DNA of 58,891 bases from JAAYCI01 sp964370295 (lineage in GTDB: Bacteria; Bacillota; Clostridia; Oscillospirales; Ruminococcaceae). Positions 41,600 through 50,221 of the stretch are shown piece after piece. The notes beneath the pieces are model-generated. The model was given only the letters and a program-made list of their open reading frames with translations. It was not told the origin of the DNA and did not search any database. Location of the stretch: contig CAYJIR010000012.1 of the NCBI GenBank assembly GCA_964370295.1, positions 1 through 58,891 on the forward strand. The letters are read 5' to 3'. The position numbers were made by a program, and so were the translations under genes. How positions within the stretch are numbered: the first letter of the stretch is position 1; each line of letters opens with the position of its first letter.

Positions 41600-43909
41600 T
41601 TAACTACAATGAGAGAAGCCACAGCTACGGCAAATCACACAGCCACCCTCGTGACGAAGCGCTTTGTTGCACTCGGGGCAAAGCCGCTCTTGCGTATCAT
41701 CTGCATTTATATGTGGGCTAAAAACTTGTTTTTCTGTTGTTTTGATGTTCTTTTTAACGCCAACAGGTTGCTCGGGCAGGGGGGTGTTGCCGCCGGTTCG
41801 ATTTTGCTCGATGTGGCGGGCCACCTTTTGAACAACCCGGGCTATGGCATCGGGGCAGGAGGTGCAACTCATACCACTTAAGCGCGTGGTAGAGGGGCAG
41901 CGGATGCCTTTTAGCTGGTTGTATATTTCGTCTACGCTCATTCCGCTGCGCAAAGCCACACTGGCAAGTCGTGCGGTGGCTTCGCTTTGGCTGGAGCAGC
42001 CGCCGGCTTTGCCGGTGCTTGTGAAAACTTCACAAATTCCTTTTTCATCGTAGTTAACGGTGACATATAAATTGCCGCAACCTATTTTCATCCGTTCGGT
42101 GAAGCCAGAGGTGACAGCAGGCCGCTTGCGAGGCTGTATTTGTCCATAGGGGGCATCACATGCTTCGCAGGCAGGTATGCTGTTGTTGTCGCTTGTGGCA
42201 TGGTTTACCGAGGCGATGTTTAATACTTGGCTATCACGGCTTCCGTCACGATAGATGGTAAGGCCTTTGCAGCCTTCGTGGTAAGCAAGCCTGTAGGCGT
42301 TGGCCACATCCTCTTGCGTGGCCTCTTTGGAAAAATTTATGGTTTTGGAAACAGCGTTGTCTGTGTGGCGTTGAAAAGCGGCCTGCATTTTTACATGATA
42401 CTCCGGGGGAATATCGTGGCTACATACAAAAGCTTCTCGAATGGGAAGGGGAATCTCCTCTAGATGTGCGATGCTGCCTTCCTGAGCAATTTTGTGCATC
42501 AGGGACTCGCTATAGATTCCCTGGTCTTCTAAGGTTGCTTTTAATACAGGGTTAACCTCTAAAAACTCGGTGTTGTCCATGATGTTACGAATATAGGCAT
42601 GGGCAAATACCGGCTCTACGCCCGAGGAACATCCCGCAATGATGGAAAGCGTGCCCGTGGGAGCAATGGTGGTGATGGTGGCATTGCGCTGTGGAGATTT
42701 TCGATCTAAGGTAGAGTTTTCAAACAAGGGAAAGCAACCGCGCGTTTTAGAAAGACGACAAGAGGCAAGATGGCCCTCTGTTTGGATGAACGACATTACT
42801 TTTTTGGCTAAGTTCAAAGCGGCGTTGCTGTTGTAGGGGATGCCTAGCGCCGAAAGCAAGTCGGCCCAGCCCATCACCCCAAGGCCGATTTTGCGTGTTG
42901 CCCGTGTAGCTTCGGCAATGCGCGGCAAAGGATAGTGGTTTACATCAATAACATTGTCCAAAAAATGCACAGCATCGGCCACGGTTGTGCGCAGCAATTC
43001 CCAATCGATTTCTAAAGTGTTGGGGTTTATCATTTTTAACAGGTTGATGCTACCTAAATTGCAAGATTCATAGGCAAGCAGAGGTTGTTCACCACAGGGG
43101 TTGGTAGCCTCAAACTCGCCTTCGGACGGCACAACATTGTTGCGGTTGAGACGGTCTAAAAACAATATACCCGGCTCACCGGTAGACCAAGCGGCTTGTA
43201 CAATTTTAGAAAAAACTTCTCGTGCATTTAATTCGCCACAAATCGTTTTTTGATAGGGATCCACCAAGGGATAGCTTTCGCCGGCGGCCTCCGCTTGCAT
43301 AAATGCTTCGGTAAGGCCGACGGAAAGGTTGAAATTTGTGATTTCGCGTGTGTCTTGTTTGCAAGCTATAAACTCTAAAATATCGGGGTGGTCTACACGC
43401 AAAACACCCATGTTGGCACCACGGCGGGTGCCCCCTTGTTTTACGGCTTCGGTGGCAGTGTTAAATACTTTCATAAAGCTAATGGGGCCGCTTGCCACAC
43501 CACCGGTAGAGCCTACCGGTGCGCCGTTTCGACGAAGGCGAGAAAAAGAAAACCCTGTTCCACCGCCGGATTTATGAATAAGCGCTGCATTCTTAACAGA
43601 TTCGAAAATGCCCTCCATGCTATCTTCCACAGGCAATACAAAACAGGCGGAAAGCTGCCCAAGACGTCGTCCGGCATTCATCAAAGTGGGCGAGTTTGGT
43701 AAAAAACGTAAACTTTCCATCATCTCATAGAACACCGCTTCACTGTCGTTGGCGTTGTAGTCTGTATATAAATCGTCGGCGGCGGCTATAGATTTTGCCA
43801 CGCGACGCAGCATGTCTTCGGGGGTTTCCAGTAAAGTGCCGGCATCATCGGTTTCTAGGTAACGTCGTTGTAGCACTTGTCGTGCATTCTCTGTGATTTC
43901 AAATGCCAT
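41600..43909 (-). CDS. nrdJ: Vitamin B12-dependent (class II) ribonucleotide reductase
   Basis: Makes deoxyribonucleotides with adenosylcobalamin, so it works with or without oxygen. 769 residues. Expected segments are LSACFVLPVEDSMEGIFESVKNAALIHKSGGGTGFSFSRLR, GGTRRGANMGVLRVDHPDI, the catalytic NPCGEQPLLAYESCNLGSINL, and the barrel end SKTINFSKEATQEDVANAYRLA. The C-terminus has a redox/zinc segment (CPECNKALRHEGGCVICRSCGFSHCS). The start is ATG 43909 with GAGGAG upstream. No cobalamin riboswitch was recognised in the short upstream region. Both terminal Cys pairs are intact. Confidence 0.96.
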   Translation of the reverse strand: MAFEITENARQVLQRRYLETDDAGTLLETPEDMLRRVAKSIAAADDLYTDYNANDSEAVFYEMMESLRFLPNSPTLMNAGRRLGQLSACFVLPVEDSMEGIFESVKNAALIHKSGGGTGFSFSRLRRNGAPVGSTGGVASGPISFMKVFNTATEAVKQGGTRRGANMGVLRVDHPDILEFIACKQDTREITNFNLSVGLTEAFMQAEAAGESYPLVDPYQKTICGELNAREVFSKIVQAAWSTGEPGILFLDRLNRNNVVPSEGEFEATNPCGEQPLLAYESCNLGSINLLKMINPNTLEIDWELLRTTVADAVHFLDNVIDVNHYPLPRIAEATRATRKIGLGVMGWADLLSALGIPYNSNAALNLAKKVMSFIQTEGHLASCRLSKTRGCFPLFENSTLDRKSPQRNATITTIAPTGTLSIIAGCSSGVEPVFAHAYIRNIMDNTEFLEVNPVLKATLEDQGIYSESLMHKIAQEGSIAHLEEIPLPIREAFVCSHDIPPEYHVKMQAAFQRHTDNAVSKTINFSKEATQEDVANAYRLAYHEGCKGLTIYRDGSRDSQVLNIASVNHATSDNNSIPACEACDAPYGQIQPRKRPAVTSGFTERMKIGCGNLYVTVNYDEKGICEVFTSTGKAGGCSSQSEATARLASVALRSGMSVDEIYNQLKGIRCPSTTRLSGMSCTSCPDAIARVVQKVARHIEQNRTGGNTPLPEQPVGVKKNIKTTEKQVFSPHINADDTQERLCPECNKALRHEGGCVICRSCGFSHCS

Positions 43910-44013
43910 TTATAAACTCCTCTTTGTAAATAAATTGATATCCGTTTTATTTTACTACTATATCTTGATGTAAGCAAGGGGAAGAAACACAAAATGTAGT
44001 TTTTATTTTAAAT

Positions 44014-44042
44014 TTGACCTAGTGCACAGGATGTACTATGAT
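44014..44042 (+). promoter_or_regulatory. Promoter of the MYG1/GIY-YIG operon
   Basis: TTGACC (44014-44019), a 17-bp spacer and TATGAT (44037-44042), 32 bp before the start codon at 44075. Confidence 0.65.
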
Positions 44043-44074
44043 GGTAGAGTAAAGATAAATAGGGAGGAAACAAA

Positions 44075-44974
44075 ATGACAACCGTACCAAACCCGGCAAA
44101 TTTACCACAATTAGGATTTACGCACGCGGGGCGCTTTCATGCCGATGATGTTTTTTCAGCGGCCCTCTTGCGTATTTTGCGGCCGGATATTCGTATTTTT
44201 CGTGGATTTAATGTCCCCAAAAATTTTGATGGAATCGCTTTTGATATAGGCAATGGCGAATTCGACCACCATGAAAAAGAGCGCAAGCGCCGACCAAATG
44301 GAATGCCCTATGCTGCGTTTGGTTTGTTGTGGAAAGAATATGGGCATTACTTATTGCCTTTGGAAGAGGCAAAACGTTTTGATGAAAAATTTATTCAACC
44401 ATTGGATTTAGACGACAATAATGGCACAGGTAATGCTGTGGCAGCTTTAATTGGTGCATTTAATCCGTCTTGGGATGCAAACGAGGACGAGGGCAAAGCT
44501 TTTGAAGAGGCACTGTATGTGGCACAAAAATTGCTGGAGCGGCGCATAGAAGGCTTTGCGGCAACACACAGGGGCAAGGCCTTGGCGGAAAAAGCATTGA
44601 AAAATATGAAAGAAGGCATAGTGGTGTTATCTACCTATGTGCCGTGGAAGCCGGTATTGATAGAAAGTGATGCAGAATTTGTGATTCATCCGTCGCCACG
44701 TGGCGGCATTAGTTTGCAATGTGTGCCACGTGATTTTAGTGGAAAATTGGGCCTGAAAGTTCCATTGCCGGGGCAATGGCGCGGCAAGCCTGAGGAGGAA
44801 TTACAGAGAATCACCGGAATTTCCGACATTCATTTTTGCCATGCGTCCGGTTTTATGGCGGTGGTAGAGCATGAGGAAAGCGCGCGAAAATTGGCTCTTA
44901 TGGCAAGAGAGGCCGAGCAACGCCGAAAAGCCCAAAGTGAGGCCGACCGTAGTGCGTCACAAAAGAAGCTGTGA
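44075..44974 (+). CDS. MYG1-family (DHH-like) phosphohydrolase
   Basis: A 299-residue UPF0160/MYG1 protein, related to DHH phosphoesterases; eukaryotic MYG1 is a 3'-5' RNA exonuclease. Metal-binding residues lie in THAGRFHADDVFSAALL and FDIGNGEFDHHE, followed by YAAFGLLWKEYG and LDLDDNNGTGNAVAALIGAFNPSWD. The C-terminus has HASGFMAVVEHEESA and a charged tail. A nuclease role is likely by homology only. The start is ATG 44075 with GGGAGG upstream; it is coupled to the next gene by overlap. Confidence 0.87.
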   Translation: MTTVPNPANLPQLGFTHAGRFHADDVFSAALLRILRPDIRIFRGFNVPKNFDGIAFDIGNGEFDHHEKERKRRPNGMPYAAFGLLWKEYGHYLLPLEEAKRFDEKFIQPLDLDDNNGTGNAVAALIGAFNPSWDANEDEGKAFEEALYVAQKLLERRIEGFAATHRGKALAEKALKNMKEGIVVLSTYVPWKPVLIESDAEFVIHPSPRGGISLQCVPRDFSGKLGLKVPLPGQWRGKPEEELQRITGISDIHFCHASGFMAVVEHEESARKLALMAREAEQRRKAQSEADRSASQKKL

Positions 44975-45219
44975 ACTGGGCCTATTTGCTGCGATGTTCC
45001 GATAATACTTTGTATGCGGGATGGACGAATGACTTAGAAAAACGAGTGCGGGCGCATAATGATGGCAAAGGGGCGAAATACACCAGACATCGCCGCCCCG
45101 TTAAGTTGGTGTATGCAAAAGAATTTGAAAGTAAAGCACAGGCCATGAAAGAAGAAGCACGGCTAAAGAAAATGCGGAAAAAACAAAAAGAGGACTTGGT
45201 GTTAAGGGCGAAAGAATAG
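44971..45219 (+). CDS. GIY-YIG nuclease-domain protein (YazA-like)
   Basis: An 82-residue single-domain protein. The GIY-YIG core is present as WAYLLRCSDNTLYAGWTNDLEKRVRAHN, with catalytic Arg in KRVRAHN. The KGAKYTRHRRPVKLVYAKEFESKAQAMKEEARLKKM region completes the UPF0213/YazA family. Function is unproven; family members are small DNA nucleases. The GTG start overlaps the MYG1 stop codon (GTGA), so translation is coupled. In Bacillus yazA lies next to yabB/yabC, whereas here it has moved beside MYG1. Confidence 0.88.
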   Translation: MNWAYLLRCSDNTLYAGWTNDLEKRVRAHNDGKGAKYTRHRRPVKLVYAKEFESKAQAMKEEARLKKMRKKQKEDLVLRAKE

Positions 45220-45254
45220 ACCGATTTTGCATGGGAAGTGCTTGTAGATGTGAT

Positions 45255-45415
45255 TTTTTTGCAACACGTACAGTTATGCGGGTTCGCAGCCCGTGTTACT
45301 TTGTGTGTTGTCTTTGTGCAAGGGTTTTGTGATTAAAAGGGAAAACACAGGGCACTTTTTCACAAAATGAAAATAGTAAATTTGTATATGTTGGTTTTAT
45401 TTGTTCAGGGGGCAT
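45255..45415 (+). repeat. Dispersed hairpin element, decayed copy (I)
   Basis: The right end GTTCAGGGGGCAT (to 45415), the loop AAATTTGTATATG and a TTGTGCAAGGGTTTT segment are recognisable. The terminal stem is AAATGAAAA-type with TTTTATTT. The left half is not recognisable, so the start is approximate. It lies between two convergent genes. Confidence 0.5.
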
Positions 45416-45486
45416 TAAATGAAAAAAGTAGACAGCGGGCAAAAGCCTTCTGTCTACTTTTAAAAAAGACTTTGAAGAGGTCTTGG

Positions 45487-46110
45487 TTAGGCCTCTTTGT
45501 TTTTTTCAGTGGTTTTGGTGGTACCTACTGTAACAGGAGTTGTTTTTTTAGCAGCTCGAACCGGTGTTTTTTTGGCAGGTGCCTTTTTAACAGCGGTTTT
45601 TTTGGGGGCCACTTTTTTAGCAAGTGTTCTTTTTGTTTTTGCCTTCTCGGCCACGGGTGTAAGCGGAACCAACTTCCAGCGTTGGCTGATGTTGTCGGTG
45701 GCTTCCCAAATGTGCGCAGCAGTGCCGTCGGTAAGGCCGGGGCCCATTAAATCTAAGTATTTGCCAGAAAGTTTAGAACAAATTTTAAAATAGCCACGGC
45801 CCACTTTTTCTATGTTCCACAATTGGCTGTCGGCACCCAAGTAGTCCCATTGGTGCACCCAAGTGCCATTTTCTGTGCCTTGCATGGCAACATCTAAAAC
45901 TTTGCCGGAAAAAATGTTGATGATTTTATAGTAATCCCCGGCTACCTTCTCAAACATCCACTGTTGGGTCTCGCCGTCTGCAGTGCTCCAAATGCGCACT
46001 GTGCCACCGTTGTCATGGCTGAAATCTCCAATTTCTAAGGCTTTTCCACTTTTGGTCTTAATTAGGTAAACTTTAAAGTTTTCCACGAAATTCTCTTTTT
46101 TACTTGGCAT
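45487..46110 (-). CDS. Ricin-type beta-trefoil lectin with Lys/Ala/Pro-rich histone-H1-like tail
   Basis: Residues about 12-150 form one beta-trefoil with three QxW-type subdomains (TQQWMFEK, SQLWNIEK, SQRWKLVP), each preceded by a G-K-x-L-D/E strand (SGKALEIGD, SGKVLDVAM, SGKYLDLMG). Such domains bind galactose-type sugars, and similar folds occur in CBM13 modules. The last 55 residues are KAKTKRTLAKKVAPKKTAVKKAP-type repeats resembling histone H1 or bacterial H1-like DNA-binding tails. No signal peptide or membrane segment is visible, so it may be cytoplasmic. I know no characterised protein with this combination. Convergent with the GIY-YIG gene. Confidence 0.75.
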   Translation of the reverse strand: MPSKKENFVENFKVYLIKTKSGKALEIGDFSHDNGGTVRIWSTADGETQQWMFEKVAGDYYKIINIFSGKVLDVAMQGTENGTWVHQWDYLGADSQLWNIEKVGRGYFKICSKLSGKYLDLMGPGLTDGTAAHIWEATDNISQRWKLVPLTPVAEKAKTKRTLAKKVAPKKTAVKKAPAKKTPVRAAKKTTPVTVGTTKTTEKNKEA

Positions 46111-46278
46111 ATTTCCTCCTAAACAATTTGAAAAAGGGATTAATGCGTACGTGCAGACATTAGAACAAAAAATAGTATAACACGAAGTGCAAGAAAATGC
46201 AATTGGGACGCTGTTTTTTGTAAAATATAAAATGCCGACAGGTTCTTAAAAACACGCAGCTAAGCTATAAATCAAGAG

Positions 46279-46701
46279 TTAGGGATTGGCCATAGTAATA
46301 TCTGACAGTATAATTTGTGTGTTGGTATGCCCTATTTTCTGCAATTGCCCAAGTAGTTGTTCTAAGGCCCCAATGTCTTCGCAGCGTACACGCATCATAA
46401 AGCTTTGAGACCCCGTAACATGATAGCACTTTAAAATATCCGGCCTTGCTTTTACAACTTCGCGGAAAGTGCTCCTGTCGGCGATGGGAACAGTGATAGA
46501 TATAAGCGCATTTATGTTGTTTTTATTAAAGTTTGAGTTAAGAAGTACTGTGTAGCCCAGAATGATTTCTTGCTTTTCCATGCGCCGAATTCGTTCGGAC
46601 ACTGCAGGTGAGGTGAGGTTTACTTGCCGCGCTATTTCTTTAATTGTGATGCGTGCATTTTTTTGCAACAGTTGCAAAATATGATGATCTAAACTATCCA
46701 T
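46279..46701 (-). CDS. Lrp/AsnC-family transcriptional regulator
   Basis: A 140-residue regulator. The N-terminal HTH is LDHHILQLLQKNARITIKEIARQVNLTSPAVSERIRRMEKQEII. The C-terminal RAM (ligand and oligomerisation) domain includes FREVVKARPDILKCYHVTGSQSFMMRVRCEDIGALEQLL. Lrp-type proteins usually sense amino acids. It stands alone, with the divergent comEB leader upstream; the target is unknown. Start ATG 46701 with AAGGAG upstream. Confidence 0.92.
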   Translation of the reverse strand: MDSLDHHILQLLQKNARITIKEIARQVNLTSPAVSERIRRMEKQEIILGYTVLLNSNFNKNNINALISITVPIADRSTFREVVKARPDILKCYHVTGSQSFMMRVRCEDIGALEQLLGQLQKIGHTNTQIILSDITMANP

Positions 46702-46846
46702 AAAAACTCCTTATAAAATAAAGTGTAGAGGAAAGCAGAAAAACAAAAACATTATTAAATATACTAAATAAAAGAAAAAACTAAATAATATTTCAATATA
46801 ATAGAAAAAAACAAAAATAAATTAAGAAATATGGGCAAAACTGCTT

Positions 46847-46875
46847 TTGACAAATTGGCTGTGATTTGATAAAGT
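46847..46875 (+). promoter_or_regulatory. Candidate promoter before a short terminated unit
   Basis: TTGACA (46847-46852), a 17-bp spacer and TAAAGT (46870-46875). The next strong signal is the terminator at 46930-46960, so any transcript would be about 75-80 nt unless it reads through to comEB. A second similar block (TGGCTGTGATATGAT, 46992-47006) lies just before comEB. Confidence 0.4.
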
Positions 46876-46929
46876 AAAAAACGCGATAAGTATTTCCTTT
46901 GTTTGTACTTTCCCACCCTTCTTATGTAG

Positions 46930-46960
46930 AAAGAACTGCGCCCCCCGCAGTTCTTTTTGC
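46930..46960 (+). terminator. Intrinsic terminator/attenuator upstream of comEB
   Basis: AAAGAACTGCG (46930-46940) pairs with CGCAGTTCTTT (46946-46956), followed by TTGCTTTTT. It lies 72 bp before the comEB start codon, so it may end a small RNA or attenuate read-through into comEB. Confidence 0.7.
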
Positions 46961-47031
46961 TTTTTGTAGGAAAGAGAAGCTTGCCGTAAAAAAATGGCTG
47001 TGATATGATGGAGGTAGAAAGAGGGGATACT

Positions 47032-47511
47032 ATGAAGCGAGAAAATTATATTTCCTGGGCAGAATACTTTATGGCCATTGCCTGCCTTAGTGCACATCGT
47101 TCGAAAGATAACAGCACGCAGGTGGGTGCATGCATTGTTAGTAGGGAGCATAAAATTTTATCTTTAGGATACAACGGGATGCCCACGGGATGTTTGGATG
47201 ATGCCATGCCATGGAAGCGAGACGGAAGCCCCTTGGATACAAAGTATATGTATGTGTGCCATGCAGAGCTAAATGCCATTTTGAACCACGCAGGTGGAGA
47301 GCTGCGTGGGGCGGTTTTATATACCACTCTATTTCCTTGTAACGAGTGCGCAAAGGCGATTATTCAAAGCGGCATTGCTGAGGTGGTGTATTTGTCTGAC
47401 AAATACGCGAACCAGGATGAAACGGTTGCTAGCAAGAGAATGTTTGATATGGTGGGTGTGAAGTATACGGCCTATCAAACCACTGGACGCAAGATAGAAT
47501 TAGAACTGTAA
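47032..47511 (+). CDS. dCMP deaminase (ComEB-type)
   Basis: Deaminates dCMP to dUMP in pyrimidine nucleotide metabolism. A 159-residue zinc deaminase. Zinc motifs are CHAELNAIL (H-A-E) and FPCNECAKAIIQSG (P-C-x-x-C). The entry SWAEYFMAIACLSAHRSKDNSTQVGACIV and YNGMPTGC are typical of the family. The start is ATG 47032 with GAGGGGA upstream; an in-frame ATG at 47005 has no ribosome binding site. Its gene ends at a shared terminator with glgA. Confidence 0.9.
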   Translation: MKRENYISWAEYFMAIACLSAHRSKDNSTQVGACIVSREHKILSLGYNGMPTGCLDDAMPWKRDGSPLDTKYMYVCHAELNAILNHAGGELRGAVLYTTLFPCNECAKAIIQSGIAEVVYLSDKYANQDETVASKRMFDMVGVKYTAYQTTGRKIELEL

Positions 47512-47528
47512 ATATATGAATAGAAAAA

Positions 47529-47566
47529 AGAGGCTACTTCCTAAAAGGAGGTAGCCTCTATACTTT
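47529..47566. terminator. Bidirectional terminator between comEB and glgA
   Basis: AGAGGCTAC (47529-47537) pairs with GTAGCCTCT (47551-47559), with further pairing inside (TCCT/AGGA). A-rich and T-rich tracts on the two sides fit termination of both convergent genes. Confidence 0.85.
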
Positions 47567-47577
47567 TTGCGAGGAAG

Positions 47578-49002
47578 CTACCATAAAGTAAATACTTCTT
47601 TATATAGAGAAAGATATTGCAAGGCCGATTGATTCCAGCTATAGTCACATTGCATGCCACGACGAACCAGTATGTCCCAGCCATTTGCATTGTCAAAGCC
47701 ATCTTTGGCACGCATGCAGGCATCTTGCATTTCGTGTGCATTGTAGCCGGAAAAAACAAAGCCATTGCCCTCGCCGTCAAACGAGTCGAAAACAGTGTCA
47801 CGCAGGCCACCGGTGAATCGCACAATAGGAACGGCACCGTAACGCAAAGCAATCAACTGTGAAAGGCCACAGGGTTCTGCCTTGCTTGGCATCAAAAACA
47901 TATCGGCACCGGCATAAATTTTGCGGGCAAGTTCCGGAATAAAACCAATACGCGCGCCTACCATTTTGGGATAACGTAAGGCTAATTTTTCAAAATATTG
48001 TTCATAGTCATATTCGCCGGAGCCTAGCAAAACAAATTGGAAACCGGCTTCGATAAGGTTATCGGCCACTTGGCAAATCAAATCAAAGCCCTTATGGTCG
48101 GTTAAGCGGCTTACCATGCCAATAAGGGGGGTTTTGCTGTTTGTAAGGGAGAACTCACGGCGCAAATCTTTTTTGCAGGCGGCTTTTCCGACCGAGGCGG
48201 TGGTATCGTCGTAACACTTGGCAAGAACCGTGTCGGTGGCAGGGTTGTACACATCGGTATCTATGCCATTTAGTATGCCACAAAGTTTGTACGATTTCTT
48301 TTGTAAAAAAGTTTCCATGCCGTGCCCAAACCAAGGGTCTAAAATCTCTTGAGAATAGGTGGGGGAAACAGTGGTGATTTTGTCGGAGCATTCCAAGGCG
48401 CCTTTTAAGAAAATAATGCTGCGATTAAATTCCAGTAGATGAGCGTCTTTTCGCCCAACACCTAAGGTTTCTTCTAATATTTCAAAGCCATAAACCCCTT
48501 GGTATTGTAAGTTGTGGATGGTGAATATGCATTTTAGACCCGAAAACTTTTCGATGCTGCGGTAGTATAAATTTAAATATACAGAAACAAGTGCGGTTTG
48601 CCAATCGTGGCAGTGCAAGATATCAGGGGAAAAATCCATGTGGAAAAGGGCTTCTAACACAGCACGCGAAAAAAAGGCAAAGCGTTCTCCGTCGTCATAA
48701 AAGCCGTAAAGCCCATGCCGTTTAAAATAGTACTCATTGTCTAAAAAATAATGGGTTACACCGTTGTGCGTCAACTCAAAGAGGCCACAGTATTGGCTGC
48801 GCCAACCCACAGAAACAGTGAAATTAGTTATATAATGGAGTTTTTTTCTCCATTCCTCCCCCAAATCTCCATAGAGAGGCAAAATGACGCGAACGTCTGT
48901 ATCTTGTTTTTTAATCGCGGCCGGTAGGCTACCGATAACGTCACCCAAGCCGCCGGATGAGAAAAAAGGGTACGATTCGCTGGCAGCAAACAAAATTTTC
49001 AT
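47578..49002 (-). CDS. glgA: Glycogen synthase (ADP-glucose type)
   Basis: Adds glucose from ADP-glucose to alpha-1,4 chains. A 474-residue GT5 enzyme. N-terminal KILFAASESYPFFSSGGLGDVIGSLP holds the ADP-glucose Lys and GGLGDV loop. The region ILHCHDWQTALV and C-terminal GMVSRLTDHKGFDLI, LLGSGEYDYEQYF and MLMPSKAEPCGLSQLIALRYG complete the GT-B fold. Last gene of the glgBCDA series. Start ATG 49002 with AAAGGG upstream. Confidence 0.95.
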   Translation of the reverse strand: MKILFAASESYPFFSSGGLGDVIGSLPAAIKKQDTDVRVILPLYGDLGEEWRKKLHYITNFTVSVGWRSQYCGLFELTHNGVTHYFLDNEYYFKRHGLYGFYDDGERFAFFSRAVLEALFHMDFSPDILHCHDWQTALVSVYLNLYYRSIEKFSGLKCIFTIHNLQYQGVYGFEILEETLGVGRKDAHLLEFNRSIIFLKGALECSDKITTVSPTYSQEILDPWFGHGMETFLQKKSYKLCGILNGIDTDVYNPATDTVLAKCYDDTTASVGKAACKKDLRREFSLTNSKTPLIGMVSRLTDHKGFDLICQVADNLIEAGFQFVLLGSGEYDYEQYFEKLALRYPKMVGARIGFIPELARKIYAGADMFLMPSKAEPCGLSQLIALRYGAVPIVRFTGGLRDTVFDSFDGEGNGFVFSGYNAHEMQDACMRAKDGFDNANGWDILVRRGMQCDYSWNQSALQYLSLYKEVFTLW

Positions 49003-49090
49003 GGTGGCACACCCTTTCTATTGTGCGAAATTAGCGAGTAAGAGACCTTGGTAAATGAGGAGCACTTCGTTGTAGACATAGAGAAAAGGG

Positions 49091-50221
49091 CTATGAAGAA
49101 GTACCAACCACGCTGTTTTTTCCGATGTAAATGGGGAAGTTTTTGGCGCCTACTAAATTTTGGCCGGATTTTATGATGACATTTTTGTCTGTGATGACAT
49201 TTTCTAAATAGGTATCGGGTTCAATTTGTGTGTTTTGCATCAATACACAATTGTGCACCTTAGCGCCTTTTCCAACACGAACCCCACGGGAAAGAACGCT
49301 ATTATACACGCTGCCTTCAATGGAGCACCCGTCTGCCAGCATGCTGTCTTGAACATGGGAGCCAATGGCATACACCACAGGTGATTCATCGTGCACCTTA
49401 GTGAGAATAGGAAGCTGTTCGGGGAATAAAGATTCTAGGCTTCCGGGCTGAAGCAAGCGTAAATTTTCTTGGTAGTAACTTTGCATGTCATGGATGCGGG
49501 CGCGATAACCGGTATGTTCGTAGCCGAAAACGCGATAGCTGTGCAGGTTTGCCGCAAGGATATCGGCCATAAAATTAAATTTGCTTTGTGCCATCGCTTC
49601 GCGCACGGCAGCAATCAACAATTTTCGCCCGATTACAAAAACTTCCATTCCAAGGCAATGGATTCCTTCACGGTACTCTTGGATACGCACTTCGCTGATA
49701 AACCCGTCCGGTTTTAAGGTAAAGGTGTGATTGTCGTTTTTAATACCACCTTCTATGGCCCTGCGTTCGTACACTGCGGTAATGTCGGCACCGCTGTCGA
49801 GATGTGCATGAACCACTTTTTTAATATCCATATGATAGGCATAGTTGCAATCGCTCATCACAACTAAAGGTTCGCGACGTTCTTCTAAATACTGCAAAAT
49901 AGAGGCAAGCCCCTGTACACGGCCGTTATAAAAAGAACCCTCGCGTCCATAAGGTGGAAAAATAATAAGACCACCGCGTTTGCTGGAAAGGTCCCATTCG
50001 CGACCGTTTCCAAGATGCGCCATTAAACTTTGATAATTCTGACGAACCACTATGCCAATGTTGCGAATGCCGGCATTCGTGAAGCAAGATAGCGAAAAGT
50101 CAATAAGGCGATATCTCCCGCCAAAAGGAACAGAGGCCATGGTGCGATTTATAGTGAGTTCGGGAAAGGTTTCGCCGTGGAGGTTTGGAAAAATAATTCC
50201 AAGTGCATTTCCTATGCTCAT
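49091..50221 (-). CDS. glgD: Glucose-1-phosphate adenylyltransferase regulatory subunit GlgD
   Basis: A 376-residue GlgC paralogue. The nucleotidyltransferase domain begins IGNALGIIFPNLHGETFPELTINRTMASVPFGGRYRLIDF. The pyrophosphorylase signature GGxGxRL present in GlgC is lost, so it should be non-catalytic. A beta-helix end has hexapeptide repeats (SVYNSVLSRGVRVGKGAKVHN). In Firmicutes GlgD pairs with GlgC and raises its activity. The start is ATG 50221; its ATGA overlaps the glgC stop. Confidence 0.92.
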   Translation of the reverse strand: MSIGNALGIIFPNLHGETFPELTINRTMASVPFGGRYRLIDFSLSCFTNAGIRNIGIVVRQNYQSLMAHLGNGREWDLSSKRGGLIIFPPYGREGSFYNGRVQGLASILQYLEERREPLVVMSDCNYAYHMDIKKVVHAHLDSGADITAVYERRAIEGGIKNDNHTFTLKPDGFISEVRIQEYREGIHCLGMEVFVIGRKLLIAAVREAMAQSKFNFMADILAANLHSYRVFGYEHTGYRARIHDMQSYYQENLRLLQPGSLESLFPEQLPILTKVHDESPVVYAIGSHVQDSMLADGCSIEGSVYNSVLSRGVRVGKGAKVHNCVLMQNTQIEPDTYLENVITDKNVIIKSGQNLVGAKNFPIYIGKNSVVGTSS

